Of a DNA stretch of 64,000 bases, positions 1 to 12,299 are shown one piece after another. The stretch lies in assembly GCA_914767715.1 (NCBI GenBank), contig OU612070.1, positions 5,225,501 to 5,289,500 on the forward strand. Reading direction: 5' to 3'. A program made the position numbers and the translations under genes. Origin of the DNA: Membranipora membranacea. Taxonomy: Eukaryota; Bryozoa; Gymnolaemata; Cheilostomatida; Membraniporidae. Below the pieces are notes generated by a model. That model was not told the DNA's origin, searched no databases, and saw only the letters and a list, made by a program, of their open reading frames with translations. Within the stretch, counting starts at the first letter, position 1. Every line of letters starts with the position of its first letter.

Positions 1-1681
1 TCATAGTTAGTTCCCTCATTTAGCGGAGCTGTCCACTTTTCGTTGATTTTGTTGGTATATTTGCTCAGAATTGAGACGCGGCAGACATGTAATATTATAC
101 ATGGTGAAGTCCAAAACAAGTCAAGCTGTTGAGGTGACTGTACCCAGTGGCGCTCCGATCACATTTCAGGAGAATATTATGACAATACAGCATAGTGCCC
201 CTATAGCCTGTTTAACCATGAGTAACTGACTGTGATTGTCGATGACAGTAACCAATGATAATTATCAAGCTTTCAGGCTTGAAGTGCTTTCTAACACAAC
301 AGATTCAAATAAAATGTTGGTATTGAAAGCTGGCTGAAGAATTAGTTGTAATCTATGGTATTACTTATTGTAATGTATTTTTTATAAGAAGCATATATAT
401 ATATACACTATAATGTCAAACAAAAATTGGCATTTATGATATATGGTATGAGAGTGTTTTGTTGGTTGATGTTTGATGTTTGATAAATATTTTTTCTCAT
501 ATTTATTAGTTCAAATATAAAATTGAAAAAAGTAATAGCTTTGAGGCGAGAAATGATTAATAATGTGACATAAAGCTGATTGCTAATTTGGCAGAACAGG
601 AAAAACATATTGTGTAGTGTGCAAGTCTTTGTGTTAAATAAGATTTTATCAGAGGATAATTGATACAAGATACTTGCTACTGCAAAAAGCAATTGAAAAA
701 CTCCTTTGGAAAATCGTGGTCTACTGAAGGGATATTTTAACCCTATGTCATATGGCACAGCATTCTAAATGAGGAGCTATAGGTGTAATCACAACCATCT
801 CGCTCGCCAGGAAGCAGTCACACAAAACATAATAAATAAAAAATTAAATAAAACTTGGAAATGAATTGTACACTATTTATATCTGCTAGTGTACAGATAT
901 GTGATTGTGAATTTACCTTTTTTAGAACACAATACTAACATTTAATTATAAATTGTTAATCACAGAAATAGGGAAACATTACGCAGTGCAAAAAAAACTT
1001 CTAAGCTGAGGAGTGAGGGACATCTACATCAATGGAGCACACACATTGTTCTAGACAACAAGTTTTGCAACAAGCCCCTGCGTGTTGCATATATTTTCAA
1101 GTTTTAATCTTTAACCACATCAATAGACAAAGCTCCATATTTGTAAGAGGTTGGAGGAATTATAATCTCATTTCAAGCTCCATGAATATATTTGATGTTT
1201 TTTGAGGTATCAGCAATATTTGAGGGTTGAAGGATTTTGTTTTATCTTACACTTTCTACTTGGGTTTAAGTCGTCTAACAGATGCAGGCTAGGAGTCTAT
1301 TGTATTATTTTTTTGTTAACTTTTTGATTGTGGTTTGAATATTTTTTGGTTTTTGGACTCCACGGAGATGGTGGTGATTGCAAATAAAAATGTGTATATA
1401 TAATAAGGAGTAATTATTGATAAGAGAAATATGAATTGATGAGGTATCATCATAAGAACACAAAGGCAGCACTATCATAATTGTATGTATAGTCATGTCG
1501 TACCATAATGTGCACAAGTTATATGGTGCTTGCCATACATGCTTGACAAGGTGGCACTCAGTTTTGGCATTTTCCATAAACCTCCATCACTCAAAATACA
1601 GATATGGATGAGGTTATCAGCATTTTGAATACATTGTCACCTTTTGATACAGGATAGGCCGTGTTAGTCTTATAACTTGAG
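1..1681. other. non-coding flank downstream of the GPCR
   Basis: No exon could be supported on either strand. Open frames here are short, AT-rich and lack splice signals or recognisable motifs. The part next to 1682 is probably 3' untranslated sequence of the GPCR on the minus strand. No clear close AATAAA was found for that gene; the nearest exact AATAAA on the minus strand is around 502-507, more than 1 kb away. Confidence 0.4.
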
Positions 1682-4600
1682 TTAGTCAGATTTTTTTGTT
1701 GTTGTGCAGTCCAGCGTTTTCTGAGAAAGACCTGTAAACATAAAACAAACGTATCTGAAATGGGACATTTGTATATAATATTAAAATAATAGTATTATGT
1801 AACTGCAATAGATCACATACTCAAGTGTAAGATTTATCACGATAATATAAACAATGTAAGCACAAACAGGATCTAAACTTAAAATCATGTATCAGTATAA
1901 ATCCATCAGAGTCAACAAGATTGATTAGTAAGTTTCAGTATTTCAGGAGAACGAAATTGGGAAATTTTCTCACTACAGTTCGTGAGCAGGTAGCTTGTTA
2001 TTCATACTGGTTTATTTTGAGTTTATATTATGTTTGAGGCTAGGACCAGACACCATCTTAGTCAAAAGGTGCAAGCAGCAATTGAAACTAATTCCAAACC
2101 TACAACTTGTTTATCTTAATAACGAACAGTTTCATATGAATCAGGTATAATGAATCATGAGAATGAGCATGAGAATAGATATTTACCCTTTTAATTTGAT
2201 GTGTCCATACCCACAAATGTTGATGTTGTTACAGATGAAGAATGCCTTTTACTAGTAATTGTTGTTCGTGTAGTTGCTCCTGTTTGTTGATTGTACTTTC
2301 TAAATTAAGAAAACTGAACAAATTATCAATATATCAATAAATCTTACAGCAAAGGTTATTGTGTTTTGATATTTGTTGCCTTTCATAAACAGTTAAAAGA
2401 ATTTAGTCAGAAGCAATAAAATATCATTGATGCTGCACCAGGAGTGATCATCTTTCTTTAGCATGGGCAATTTGTTAGTCTAGATAAATAGGTAGGGATG
2501 ACCTCCCATTCTCAATTTACAAGCTTACAGATCTAGCATGTAGACAAAGAGAAAAAAAAAAGAAGAAAAGGCAAGAATGTAAGGTCACTACAAATCAATC
2601 TGGAGAGAATCAATTTCTTCATTGACAAAAGATCGAACCAATGTCTGATCAATAATTTCAGTAGTCCATAAACTACCAATATCAAATAAGAAAAGAAACA
2701 TTGATAATATCAGGCTGGTTAGATGCAAACAGCAGGAAAGTCTTGCTCACAAAACGTTCAACACCTGAGCCATTTTTGTCACATCTCAACTTCACCAAGA
2801 AAATGAAGATTCTTTAACTTAATTAAATGATTTCATCTGGATGGTGTATAGAAGTATTGTTAGTTTTCACAAAATTTGTGACGTTTTTATGTACATACAA
2901 TGAACAATTTCCACCAGCATCACAGAGCTCATGCGAGGAAGAGAAATCAATGATTGCATTGAATTGGAATTGTCATATCTCTCCACTGGTGATTCAAAGA
3001 TAGAGAGAAATACTGACAATTCTGGTGGTCAAAACACCTGTTGCAACACCACTAGTTTGACAAATAATATAAATATGTACGTACTGGGTTCCAACCTGAA
3101 CGCGAATGACCTGTAATGACAATCTTTGTTGGGTTGGGTGAGGGGGCTCTCTTTTCCATCCAACAAAGAAAAACACATAAGTCTGTTGAGAGTTAGTAAC
3201 AGTAATTGGGCAACTAATTATTCAGAGCTCGGTTTATAAAACCTTAAAACTGCATTTGTTTGCTTTGCATAAAAATATGATAGCATGGTTTATTTTTGGA
3301 TTTAGCTTTCTGTCTGGCAACGAGTTTGAGCAGCAAATGTTGATAAGCAGTCTATGAAACATGTTTACTTTCCTTCCTGCGAGGACCCATGAAGAGACCT
3401 TGCACCTTTTCATATTTCAATGAACAAAGACAAGATTCAGCTATCATGCCCCCCCCCCCCCCCTCCCGTGACAAGGAACACAAGAGCTTTCTCTCAAGAC
3501 CTCTGACATTTTTAGTTCCCATACCAGAATTTTTCTCACCATTTATGACCTACAAATACAAGATGATGTCGAAGTTCGTTTGTTTGCCCAATTCAAGTGC
3601 CCTCTAGTAAAGAAATGGTAGTAAGGCCTACTATTTAAATCACTCAAAACTTGACAAACATTAATTTTACATTTCCTCTGGTACTTGGCTGAAATCCTAG
3701 AAAACCTTTCCCTATAACTTTTCATATGCCAGTGGAAATTGTTCCAAAAGAAATAATTTTCCGTTCCTATGTCCTACAAAGAAGCCTGAAGAGGATAGGA
3801 TGGTGTGGAAATGTAAAGTATTCAACATTATTAGCAACAATTCTTAGACATACCTTGTGGCGTTTTGTGTCTTGGTTCTGAACATGCTCTTTACATCATG
3901 ACTTCGTGCTGCATAGATGCATATATCAGCTAATGGCGTACATGTCACCATAATTGAGATAATGTTCTGCCCCAGAGTGTTGACCAAATCAGTTCGCCCT
4001 GTCATGTTCTGCACAATGTAGATGGCAGTTTGTGGGAACCATAACACTATATATGAAACCACCAGTAATATAGTGGTGACTATTCCTTTTATGTTATGGT
4101 TACTTTTTCTGAAAATAAAGAAAACAAACCATCATTTTGTAATGTGAGAGACAAACTTTGCCATTGGCTAGTAGAAAGTCTTCCTTCCTTCCTTCCTTTA
4201 ATGATGGTAAGATGGCTCGATCAGTTCGCATGCTTCCGCTCACCGTCAGAAGACTGGTGATGCCGGGGTTGCCGGTTCAAGTCCCATTGGCAAAGCTGTC
4301 TTAACTGATGAAGCCAGCACCCAGCAGCCTCTGGTGTATCTACTGTCTAGTTGGAGGTCATATCTTAAATATAGTATTTGTAAGCAACAAAATATTAAAT
4401 GAAAACTTCAGTCCGATTCTTAGTCGTTGTCAGCTGTAGTATTACAGCGATGTGAATATAATTGCCCCCTTTGATTATTTTCTAGTAACAAAATCTCTGA
4501 GTCAGGGGGATACAACATGATTGGGACCCAGTTTATTTTAACAGAACGTATCTTACTTGCTATCGGTGTTGTTATTGGCCTTCTTTCGTCTTCTGTTGAA

Positions 4601-7600
4601 TGCCACGATGACTTTAGTAATGTACACATATACGGAAAGGAGAGCTATAAATACTAAGGCGATTATTACGATGCTGATATAGTTAACAATAGAGACATGC
4701 TTCTCCTGGTTCAAATCATCATAGTACTGTGTGTCCTCTCCCGGATACCAGTAGATCACTCGTTGGAAGCAGTAGAAGGTTGTTCCTGCTCTAGTCCAAT
4801 ACTCATAGCTAGGGTCTGTGGTGGTAGTAATCAAGATATCTGTTAAAAATCCTAACAGGATCGCTAGCTACAAAACAATTTATTACTTTAACCAGTGTGT
4901 TATACAATATGCGTTTACAGTGTATAGTGGTTTTATGAGGATCTGTTTCTTCTCACCATATTTTCCCTTTATCGTTACTTAGGTTCCTGTCTACCTAGAG
5001 AATTTATCCCTAGATACTCCACCATTATATCAACTTCACTGCAGTCAAAAGGCAAATAACCAAAACAAATTTCAATGATTTTGCCTTTACCTATCTCTCA
5101 AAGTCAAAAGCTGGCAAATCAGCCTTACTTTTTGGTCTTCTATATTTTGATTCAGGGTGGCTTATTATTATTTATAAGTGACTTGTATCTCCTGAAATCT
5201 TTGCTATACCACCACACATTAATATGATAAATTTAAGACTCCAAAAATCCTGGGTGATCTTAAACTACCTAAGATGAGGTGCACAACAGGTTTTACCATT
5301 TCGTCCGATTGGCGTCGAGGAAACTGGGTTAAAATCCTAAAACCGCCATATGACATCAAGTGGTATGTTGTGTAATGGACAGAAGATGAAGTCATGGGCC
5401 CCTGGGACTAACATGTCTTCACTTTGCCAATGTCCACTATCAACCACCCAAAAAACACCAAAGAGGGTATGACACAAAATTTTTTTTTTTACAACCTACC
5501 TTGAAATCTCCCACACTAACTCACACCTCCTTCCTCTTTTATTTGCTTCAGGTTTGAAGGTTCTAGCACAAACAGAGCTGACTTTATGGACCAGAGAAAA
5601 AGTTGCCTCTACCTTTCTGCCTTTCAGGTTTTTGTGAATTTTGTAGAGGCATCTTTTTTCTCTGGTCCATAAAGGCAGCTCTGTTTGTGCTAGAACCTTC
5701 AAACCTGAAGCAAATGAAAGGGAAGGAGGTGTGAGTTAGTGTGAGAGATTTCAAGGTAGGTTGTAAAATAATATTTTTGTGTCTTACTCTGTTTGGTGTT
5801 TTTTGGGTGGTTGATAGTGGACAAAGTAAAGACATGTAAGTTCCAGGGGCCCATGGATGAAGTCATCTATCCATGTCCTAGGTGCTTTGTGAGGACCAAA
5901 ATGGTGCATTAGCTGTTGATGCTTGCTTTCCTAAACTAGGTTGATTTATAAAGATTGGACAGGCTTTCCTGCAACATTCAGCTTTCAATGAAATGAACCC
6001 GAAGCTTTAAACTAGATCATCCTAACAACTGACACTACTCAAATCGATCGGTGAACTTACCGACCAAGCAAGGAAACAGGAGAAGATAATCCATTTGTTT
6101 GTGATGATAGTGGCGTGTTTGAGCGACCAACGCACAGCTATAAAGTGATCTATTGTCATCAACAGCAAAGCAAACAAGTTTGCATATGTTCCAACACTCC
6201 AGAGTCTGAAAAGAAAAAAATTGTATTCATTTCACAATTTCAAAATTGCAGCCATTGGCTAAGATTAAAATTTGTTTTTCTTTATTAGATTTTGCTGGGG
6301 ACATTGTTCAATTTGTTGACCAATGCCTTGATAGGTGAAAATAATTAAGAGTAAATCAGATAAGTTGCAATATACACAAACTGTGAGTTGGATAAAAAAA
6401 ATGTATACCTCTTTTAGTCTATTGTCAGATGGCTCAAAAGTGTTCAAAATTTTCCTCTTGCAGAAAACAATGAGTATATACTTTGTTTTAATCTTTTCTG
6501 GGGTAATTTTTATGCTAATTACAGCCAACATCATGTACCGTAATAAAAGTGTCACCGAGAGAGGCAGCGTCAGCGTTTGTCCCCCTTATATTATATATAA
6601 ATATCTAAAGTGTTAGAATTTGCATTTGACTACTTTGGCCTTTATATTTTTTGATTTATCATGGTTAGGCTTTTTATTGAGGATGTTTGGCACAATATAT
6701 TTCTAAATTTCTACTCATATTTACAATATATGGCATGTATCATTGTTTCTTTTTGCATAGTCGGAGGAGAAAACTCCTAGTTTTATCAATTTAACCATTT
6801 TCGGAATGCACTGGTGTATTTCTGACAAATTGAAAAACCCATGCGATTAGTAAATGACCCAGAGTATATGTGCTGTACCTGAAAAGTGGCTACATACTAT
6901 TATAAATATAATAACTATAGGCTACAAATATATACATGAGAGTACCTGTACTGATATTATTCGCAAATGCAGCTGTCCATACTGTAACTTTTTAGAATAT
7001 GTACTGACGACCTACGCAAAATAATATTATACGACTAACTGCCTCAAAAACAAAGGTTCAATCACATAACATGCATACGCTGCTACCAATGCATAGTCAT
7101 AATTCATCATCGTCATCACTTTCCTCCTCACTGTCCATAGCGACACTGCGGTTGTTACAGTCACGGCAAGCACAGAGGGCTGTGCACTTCATTTCTCCTT
7201 TCAAACATGAGCATCGGTTGGCAGTGCATGGGTTTGCCTTGCATTGACATTTCGTGGTTTTCATTATTGATTTGGGCTGGCCATCCATCCATTTAATCTT
7301 TAGATCTCCTCCTTCCTCTTCCCATCCATTGCCATCAGGATCTCAGCTGCGATCATTGGTTGAAGAGCCGATAGCCAGATTTTGGACTGATAGTTTGCTC
7401 GTTTGGTGTGCAGTAGTAAGCAATCAGCGTTCGGTGGTAGAGCTTTCTCAGTTGTGCCATTCTTGAATGCATCAAATCGAGCATCATTGATGTTTGAAGC
7501 GTTGCTACCATACAATGCACGATACACAATGCACGGTGAGGAGAGAGCAAACTCCTTTCCTAGCAGCTGCAGAGCAGTGATGTGGTCATCATTGGCTTAA

Positions 7601-10600
7601 GATGTTTCTTCTACTTCAGACCTGGTTTGAGAAAAGCAAACAATACATGCATGTACCACTAGATTAAGGTATGCCAAAAATTGAGCTAGTGGCGTTTTTG
7701 CTATCGACCTCCAATAAGAGAAAATAGAGTAAATTGATACTAAAATGCCACTAGCTCCACTTCTGGCAAAATTTATTAGGGTACTTAAACTAATGGAGAC
7801 TGCCGGTATCCTACATACCACCCGACATATAATGTTGATAACACCCAGGTTTTAAAGCAGAAGTAGGTCTTATGGACAGGTTCTTTAATCTTATCAATTT
7901 GATAATATCTGCTTGCTTTATCGATACTTACAGTGAAGCAGGTTGAAGTTTCTCAAGCCTCCTCTTGTATGCCATAACATATTTGCTCCTACATGAGATA
8001 TGGTATTGAGCATCAGCAGCAGCTATGTCGTGTGATTGTGAGCAGACAAAAGAGAGTAGCTGCTGATCCTCCATGAATCATGCGACTTCTATCAATTCAC
8101 CTGAAGACATAACCGTTTAACTCGTGACAAGGCAAAAAGTATTGAAAGTTTGCGCAATTAGGCCACAATGTGTTTACCGATATTTCTCTTTAAGATAGTT
8201 TAGGCACGCTAAGCCTCGCCAAATTGGAACTGGTACAACGCTACTAGCTTCACTTTTAGCGCATCTAAATTACCTGTAGGCCCCATCTGCCTTCAATCAG
8301 TCTTTAAGGGAATTACATGTATGTGTCTGTCATCAGGACATCATTTTGTAGTACGGTACACATCAATGCAAACCTTACCTCCTTCTAGTGTCTGAATCTG
8401 ATGGAGTTGCTCTCGCATTTTGTTTACATATTTTGTCTCCTTCTGACAGACCACACATACTTTGGGTAGCGTGGGACCAGGGTTAATATGGGTCTTTGCT
8501 TTGCCTGAGACCTAGTGTACTTTGCTGACACCGGTGTGCTGAAATTACATATATCTTCCTCAGGCTCATCATATTCCTATAGAACAAGAAACACCAATTA
8601 GGTATACTTCTTTGTAGCAGGACCACAAATAAAAATGGAATATTGTTTCTGGTAAAAAAAATACATATGGGTACAAATTTACAATAGATGTTTTATAATT
8701 ATTATGATGTGAAACTGAAGAAAAGTAAACTCACAAGCAGCCTAAGGGCACAACTTCTTACACTGGCTCATTATGTGAGTTTGGTTGGTGATCCAGAGGT
8801 CACTTGCATTTTAATTAATAGTAAAACTGAGTCAAAAACTCATTTCAGAAATTCAATTCAGTGCTGACCACTAGACCTTTCTATAGTGTAACTTAAGTAC
8901 ATTAGTAAGAGACAGGTTTGGTTTGTAAGCACTCAATTTTACCTTCCTTATGGTTGACTTTACAGCCGCTTGTATTTTGCTGTCACTAGCAAATCTGAGC
9001 AGACATCCTGGAAGTGGATGATGATGGCTCCTTATCTAAGGCTGCCCATTTCTCAGCAGCACTGATGACTTTCTTCAGCTTTTCTTCACTCCTCAGTGGT
9101 ACTAGGGTCTCCACTGAGCCTTTATGCTCTAAATGGCACACACACTCCATCCTACTTACGGACAAAACCTGCTAGCATGATGAAGAAAGCAACATTTTCT
9201 AATAAAAACAAAATTCTCCAATCATCCAGTCTCATTCTGAAAAAAGTAGGCTAAGATCTTACATCCAAAACGATTGTCCAATGCAGTCACTCATACTGAC
9301 TTAAGAAAAATGGTTATTTTAGCAACTCAGTTTGAAAATGAATAAAAAAGGGGATAACTCCTTAAATTTGAGAGTAATTTGGAATTTATAGTTTTAGTGA
9401 CAGAATATTTATGGTACACCTATGTCATTAAAATCTCCATATTTTTTTACATAGGAATCAATCAAAACAAGGTATATACTCATTTTTTTCTGCAGACCTG
9501 AAAGATAATTGGCTTCTGACAATAGACTATTTTGGAAATGAATCAATAACCTTGAAAAGGCTTAAAAACAGAGATGTATCAAATGCAACTATTCCAAACT
9601 ATGTAAAATATTCTAGGATAAAGCTGTATGTTGTTATGTCCCTTGATAAAAGGGAGTACAACTCCTGTGTTGTTATTTTCATTTTAGTTATTGAAGCCAG
9701 TAATGAATGAAAGTTATCTTATTTATAAAATCAAAGAATTCGCGTACACGATAACTTGTCACATGGCGATATAAAGCTTATGGCAGCTTGCTGCACACCC
9801 TTGGACATCACTGATCGCCTCACATCTCTAGGATGCATTTGACCCTCAGTAAGAACATTTTTGGGCACCTTGAAACCTTTGTCGACCCAAATCTTCAATT
9901 TTTTTTGCTAGACAGAAGGCGCAAAAGAGATAGGATTGTGTATTTCCAGGGCGTATGTAATTATTCAATTACTTAATTAATGGGTGTTAATCATATCGCC
10001 TCCTCGGAAAAATGAGGACCGTTTTTGAGCATAAACATGGATAAAAATGTAATTATTTAATAACTTACGAGTCAGCTACACTTCCCACACAATTCCATCT
10101 TGTGACAGTGGCTCTTTGTTCATCAGTTGGAGGTATTGTCTGTGATTCAAATCGGTCAAACAGGGACATCCTTTGAGTGAACCCGAGGCAGTTAAGAACA
10201 CCGGCTACAGCTATCAGAATATCACAGAGTAACAGGTTGAGCAGCAGTATCATATTCTTCTTCCAGCCGCTCGGCAGCCTGTAAAAACATGAAATGGAAT
10301 GGAGGTTTACAGATAAACTTGAGCTAGGACTGCCGCGCTTATAAGGCAGGTTATAGCGGGAAGGTAGGGATTTTGGGAGACGTGGTGCACTTCAAAAGGT
10401 AAGTTTTAAAATCATGATATTCATAGTTTTGCAAAAACTTCCATGCTTATTCTCTACTGAACAAAAAAAGTTGGAGTAGTTGTTCAGCTCAATTTGACTA
10501 AGCAAGCAATGGTTTTATAGGACAAAGTGCTCAGACAGATGCAGATTGCAACATCAAACCATGAAGCTGATCGTCACTTAGACTAAGGGGTAAGTAGTGT

Positions 10601-12027
10601 GGGCATTTATTGGCTATTTGTTGACCTCGTATTGATGTGGATTGTAATCTATAGTTTGCTGCGATGTATACAACACATCGGTTTTATTTTATCAATCAGG
10701 GGACTTCAATCACCTTTTAAATGAGGCACCATAGAGAAATATCAAGTGATAACAGAGTTATCTTGTTATGTGGCAATATGTTAAATACATATTCATATTT
10801 ATTTGTTTGTGTCATGCAAACCTAAAAGTGGAATAATGTATGATAAGATCCCAGTCTCAAGTGCTTCGGGACTACTGGAATTTTACTTTCAATACGCTTT
10901 TCCATTAACTTAATTTTGATATTGTCCTCCCCGCAAAGGTCAAAGAAATCTGACAACAAGAGTTGTTAATTTAATTACAAAATGTCAAATCCAAATTGAG
11001 ATCATTACGTTGACAGTGGAATACAACACTATACTGATTCATTATCCCACGCTAAGGGAATATCATTCTATATAGAAATCATTTTACACAACAATTACAA
11101 CTGTCGTCAAACTGTGCATAGATATACTATTGCTGGGAACTGGGATGAGAGATTTACATTGATGAATAGCCTATTTTTCAATCTGTGTCACCATAGCCAA
11201 GATGGCTGTAGGCAGGAATAAGAGCAAAGTTTTATTCATCAGTTGGGTTGAAGTTATGAATTCATGGTCTAGTAATGATATGGGCATGAAGCAATGATGA
11301 AAAAACGATAAGAAACACCAAAGATACTAGCCGGCATCGACAGTTTTGCACCTCTCACATAAATCAGTGCAGTAATGAGTTTACACAATCAGATCTTCAC
11401 ATTGAGAACAGCTTGTTTTCTGATGCTATATTTTAATGATGGTAGTGAATTCATTTATCTCTTCATTATTTCACTGGACTAAAGGTGTCTTAACTCCACT
11501 GGGTCAGAAGCTTTCAGTGTAGTTGTTGAAAAAGTAAAATAAAATTGGTATTTTCCTACTGGCTAACAGCCGACTGTCTTATAATATTCATATGATGCTC
11601 AATTCCTCCAAATTGGTAATTGGTAAACAAGCTCTGAGATGAAATGGTACATGGAAGTATATCTGAAGTGACAAGTTGTTACCTGATTCGAGCTCAGCTC
11701 CCGTAAAAGTTTGTCACGGGGAGGATTCTATTCAGCTGGAATGCTAGCAGAAACTTGTGATTGTGTGGCTTATGATGTAAACCTGAAGTATCTTAGTTTT
11801 TCTTGGCACAAAAAAACAGAAATGAGAACATACCTTTTGATCATCAGGATAACGAGGGTCGTACAAAGCAGTAATCCAATAATCGCCAGCGTCAGCTGAA
11901 CATATCGCAATGCTATATCTGTTTTGAGGCTGTTGTCCTCGGTCGTCTCCTCAAGGAAAGATGATGTAGTAGTAAAGTTTCCATTCAGATAATCCTGAGA
12001 GGTGCTGACATTCCCTGTCCCGTTCAT
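1682..12027 (-). CDS. rhodopsin-class (class A) G protein-coupled receptor, seven exons
   Basis: Exons, 5' to 3' on the minus strand: 12027-11834, 10278-10069, 6205-6061, 4867-4557, 4108-3854, 2299-2211, 1731-1682. All junctions are GT..AG and in phase, giving 1254 nt (417 aa plus TAA). The N-terminus has three sequons (N2, N6, N17). TM1 is about 41-62. TM2 starts near 74 and has the conserved Asp84 (LLLCD). Cys128 before TM3 pairs with Cys216 in loop 2. The DRY position is DHF (154-156). TM5 is about 241-263 and followed by a basic loop. TM6 has WFP (310-312) and TM7 ends TPLADICIY (344-352), the NPxxY equivalent. The tail is Ser/Thr-rich. An upstream in-frame ATG at 12183 exists, but it lies in a transposon target duplication and the added residues are unlike a GPCR N-terminus, so 12027 is preferred. 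The ligand cannot be told. Confidence 0.85.
3449..3463. repeat. poly-C run
   Basis: An uninterrupted run of 15 C inside a GPCR intron. It is a simple-sequence tract whose length is uncertain in most assemblies. Confidence 0.8.
4181..4199. repeat. TTCC microsatellite
   Basis: About five TTCC units immediately before the tRNA-like SINE. Simple repeats often sit at SINE ends, so this may mark the element's edge. Confidence 0.7.
4205..4345 (+). mobile_element. tRNA-derived SINE-like element
   Basis: A near-consensus Pol III B box (GGTTCAAGTCC, 4274-4284) lies about 60 bp after an A-box-like TGGCTCGATCAG at 4213. This is tRNA spacing, but the sequence cannot be folded into a complete cloverleaf with an acceptor stem. 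A non-tRNA body follows, to roughly 4345. It sits in a GPCR intron, in antisense to the host gene. Ends are approximate and no target duplication was identified. Confidence 0.5.
5393..5855. mobile_element. hAT-like fold-back MITE (non-autonomous DNA transposon)
   Basis: Two long arms, roughly 5393-5611 and 5643-5855, are near-perfect reverse complements around a short centre, so the whole ~460 bp can fold into one hairpin. The termini read CATGGGCCCCTGG inward. An exact 8-bp direct repeat GATGAAGT flanks the element (5385-5392 and 5856-5863), the target-duplication length of the hAT superfamily. There is no transposase. It lies in the GPCR intron between the exons at 6061 and 4867. Open frames inside are by-products of the palindrome. 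Confidence 0.8.
7097..9150 (-). pseudogene. degraded copy of a repetitive CXC (tesmin/TSO1-like) domain gene
   Basis: Several minus-strand pieces in order look like one disrupted gene. 9150-8943 begins with a Met and a Cys-x-x-Cys-x-x-x-His-like start (MECVCHLEH), then an apparent frame change. Around 8550-8380 a fragment has VCVVCQKETKYVNK. Around 8085-7933 one has DIAAADAQYHISC and may end at a GTAAG donor. 7600-7290 reads LLLHTKRANYQSKIWLSAL. 7289-7097 holds a Cys cluster (KCQCKANPCTANRCSC, then CTALCACRDC) and an acidic C-terminus. The last two pieces read through each other only after a one-base frame change near 7330. From memory, this order matches a multicopy transposon-like family common in cnidarian and other invertebrate genomes. 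It lies within a GPCR intron on the same strand. The breaks point to a relic, though assembly errors could mimic them. Confidence 0.6.
7655..7795. repeat. imperfect inverted repeat, MITE-like
   Basis: The segment around GAGCTAGTGGCGTTTTT (about 7681-7697) is mirrored by AAAATGCCACTAGCTC (about 7742-7757), with weaker pairing continuing outward on both sides. A further partial resemblance (CTACTAGCTTCACTTTTAGCGC) occurs near 8241. It falls between two pieces of the CXC relic and may be a later insertion. Ends and duplication are not resolved. Confidence 0.4.
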
Positions 12028-12189
12028 TCTGACAGACTGTGCACTACTCGGCTGCCAAGTGTAGATTAAATCTACATGAGAAAGCTTATCATTACAATCA
12101 TAATGAAAAAGTAGCAGGCTGTTATACGGCTGATACAGTACACGCTGTGCATTTATATAAGGGTGTAATGAGAAATACATCATAATTAT

Positions 12190-12299
12190 TAGTTTAAGTG
12201 CTCAAACGGTGCAAGATGCTGGTAGAGGCATTTCATTATCAACCACTTGATAATGAAATGCCTCTACCAGCATCTTGCACCGTTTGAGCTCTTAAACTA
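12190..12299. mobile_element. 110-bp near-perfect hairpin element with 9-bp target duplication
   Basis: The left arm 12190-12242 and right arm 12247-12299 are both 53 bp, complementary with a single mismatch, and separated by a 4-base loop (CCAC). An exact 9-bp direct repeat CATAATTAT flanks it at 12181-12189 and 12300-12308, directly abutting the terminal TAGTTTAAG / CTTAAACTA. A 9-bp duplication is typical of Mutator-like elements. It carries no ORF. It lies about 160 bp upstream of the GPCR start codon, so it is in or near that gene's 5' UTR or promoter. If transcribed it would form a long perfect stem. Confidence 0.85.

Noticed and set aside
4211-4290. Functional tRNA gene
   Set aside because: A and B boxes are present but a closing acceptor stem and anticodon stem could not be drawn; a SINE head fits better.
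5496-5835. Minus-strand ORFs inside the hAT-like element
   Set aside because: Generated by the palindromic arms; no transposase motif and no relation to neighbouring exons.
11835-12183. Upstream Met at 12183 as the GPCR start
   Set aside because: The ATG is part of the 9-bp target duplication, and the 52 extra residues contain no signal peptide; the Met at 12027 opens a typical short glycosylated N-terminus. Only 5' end data can settle this.
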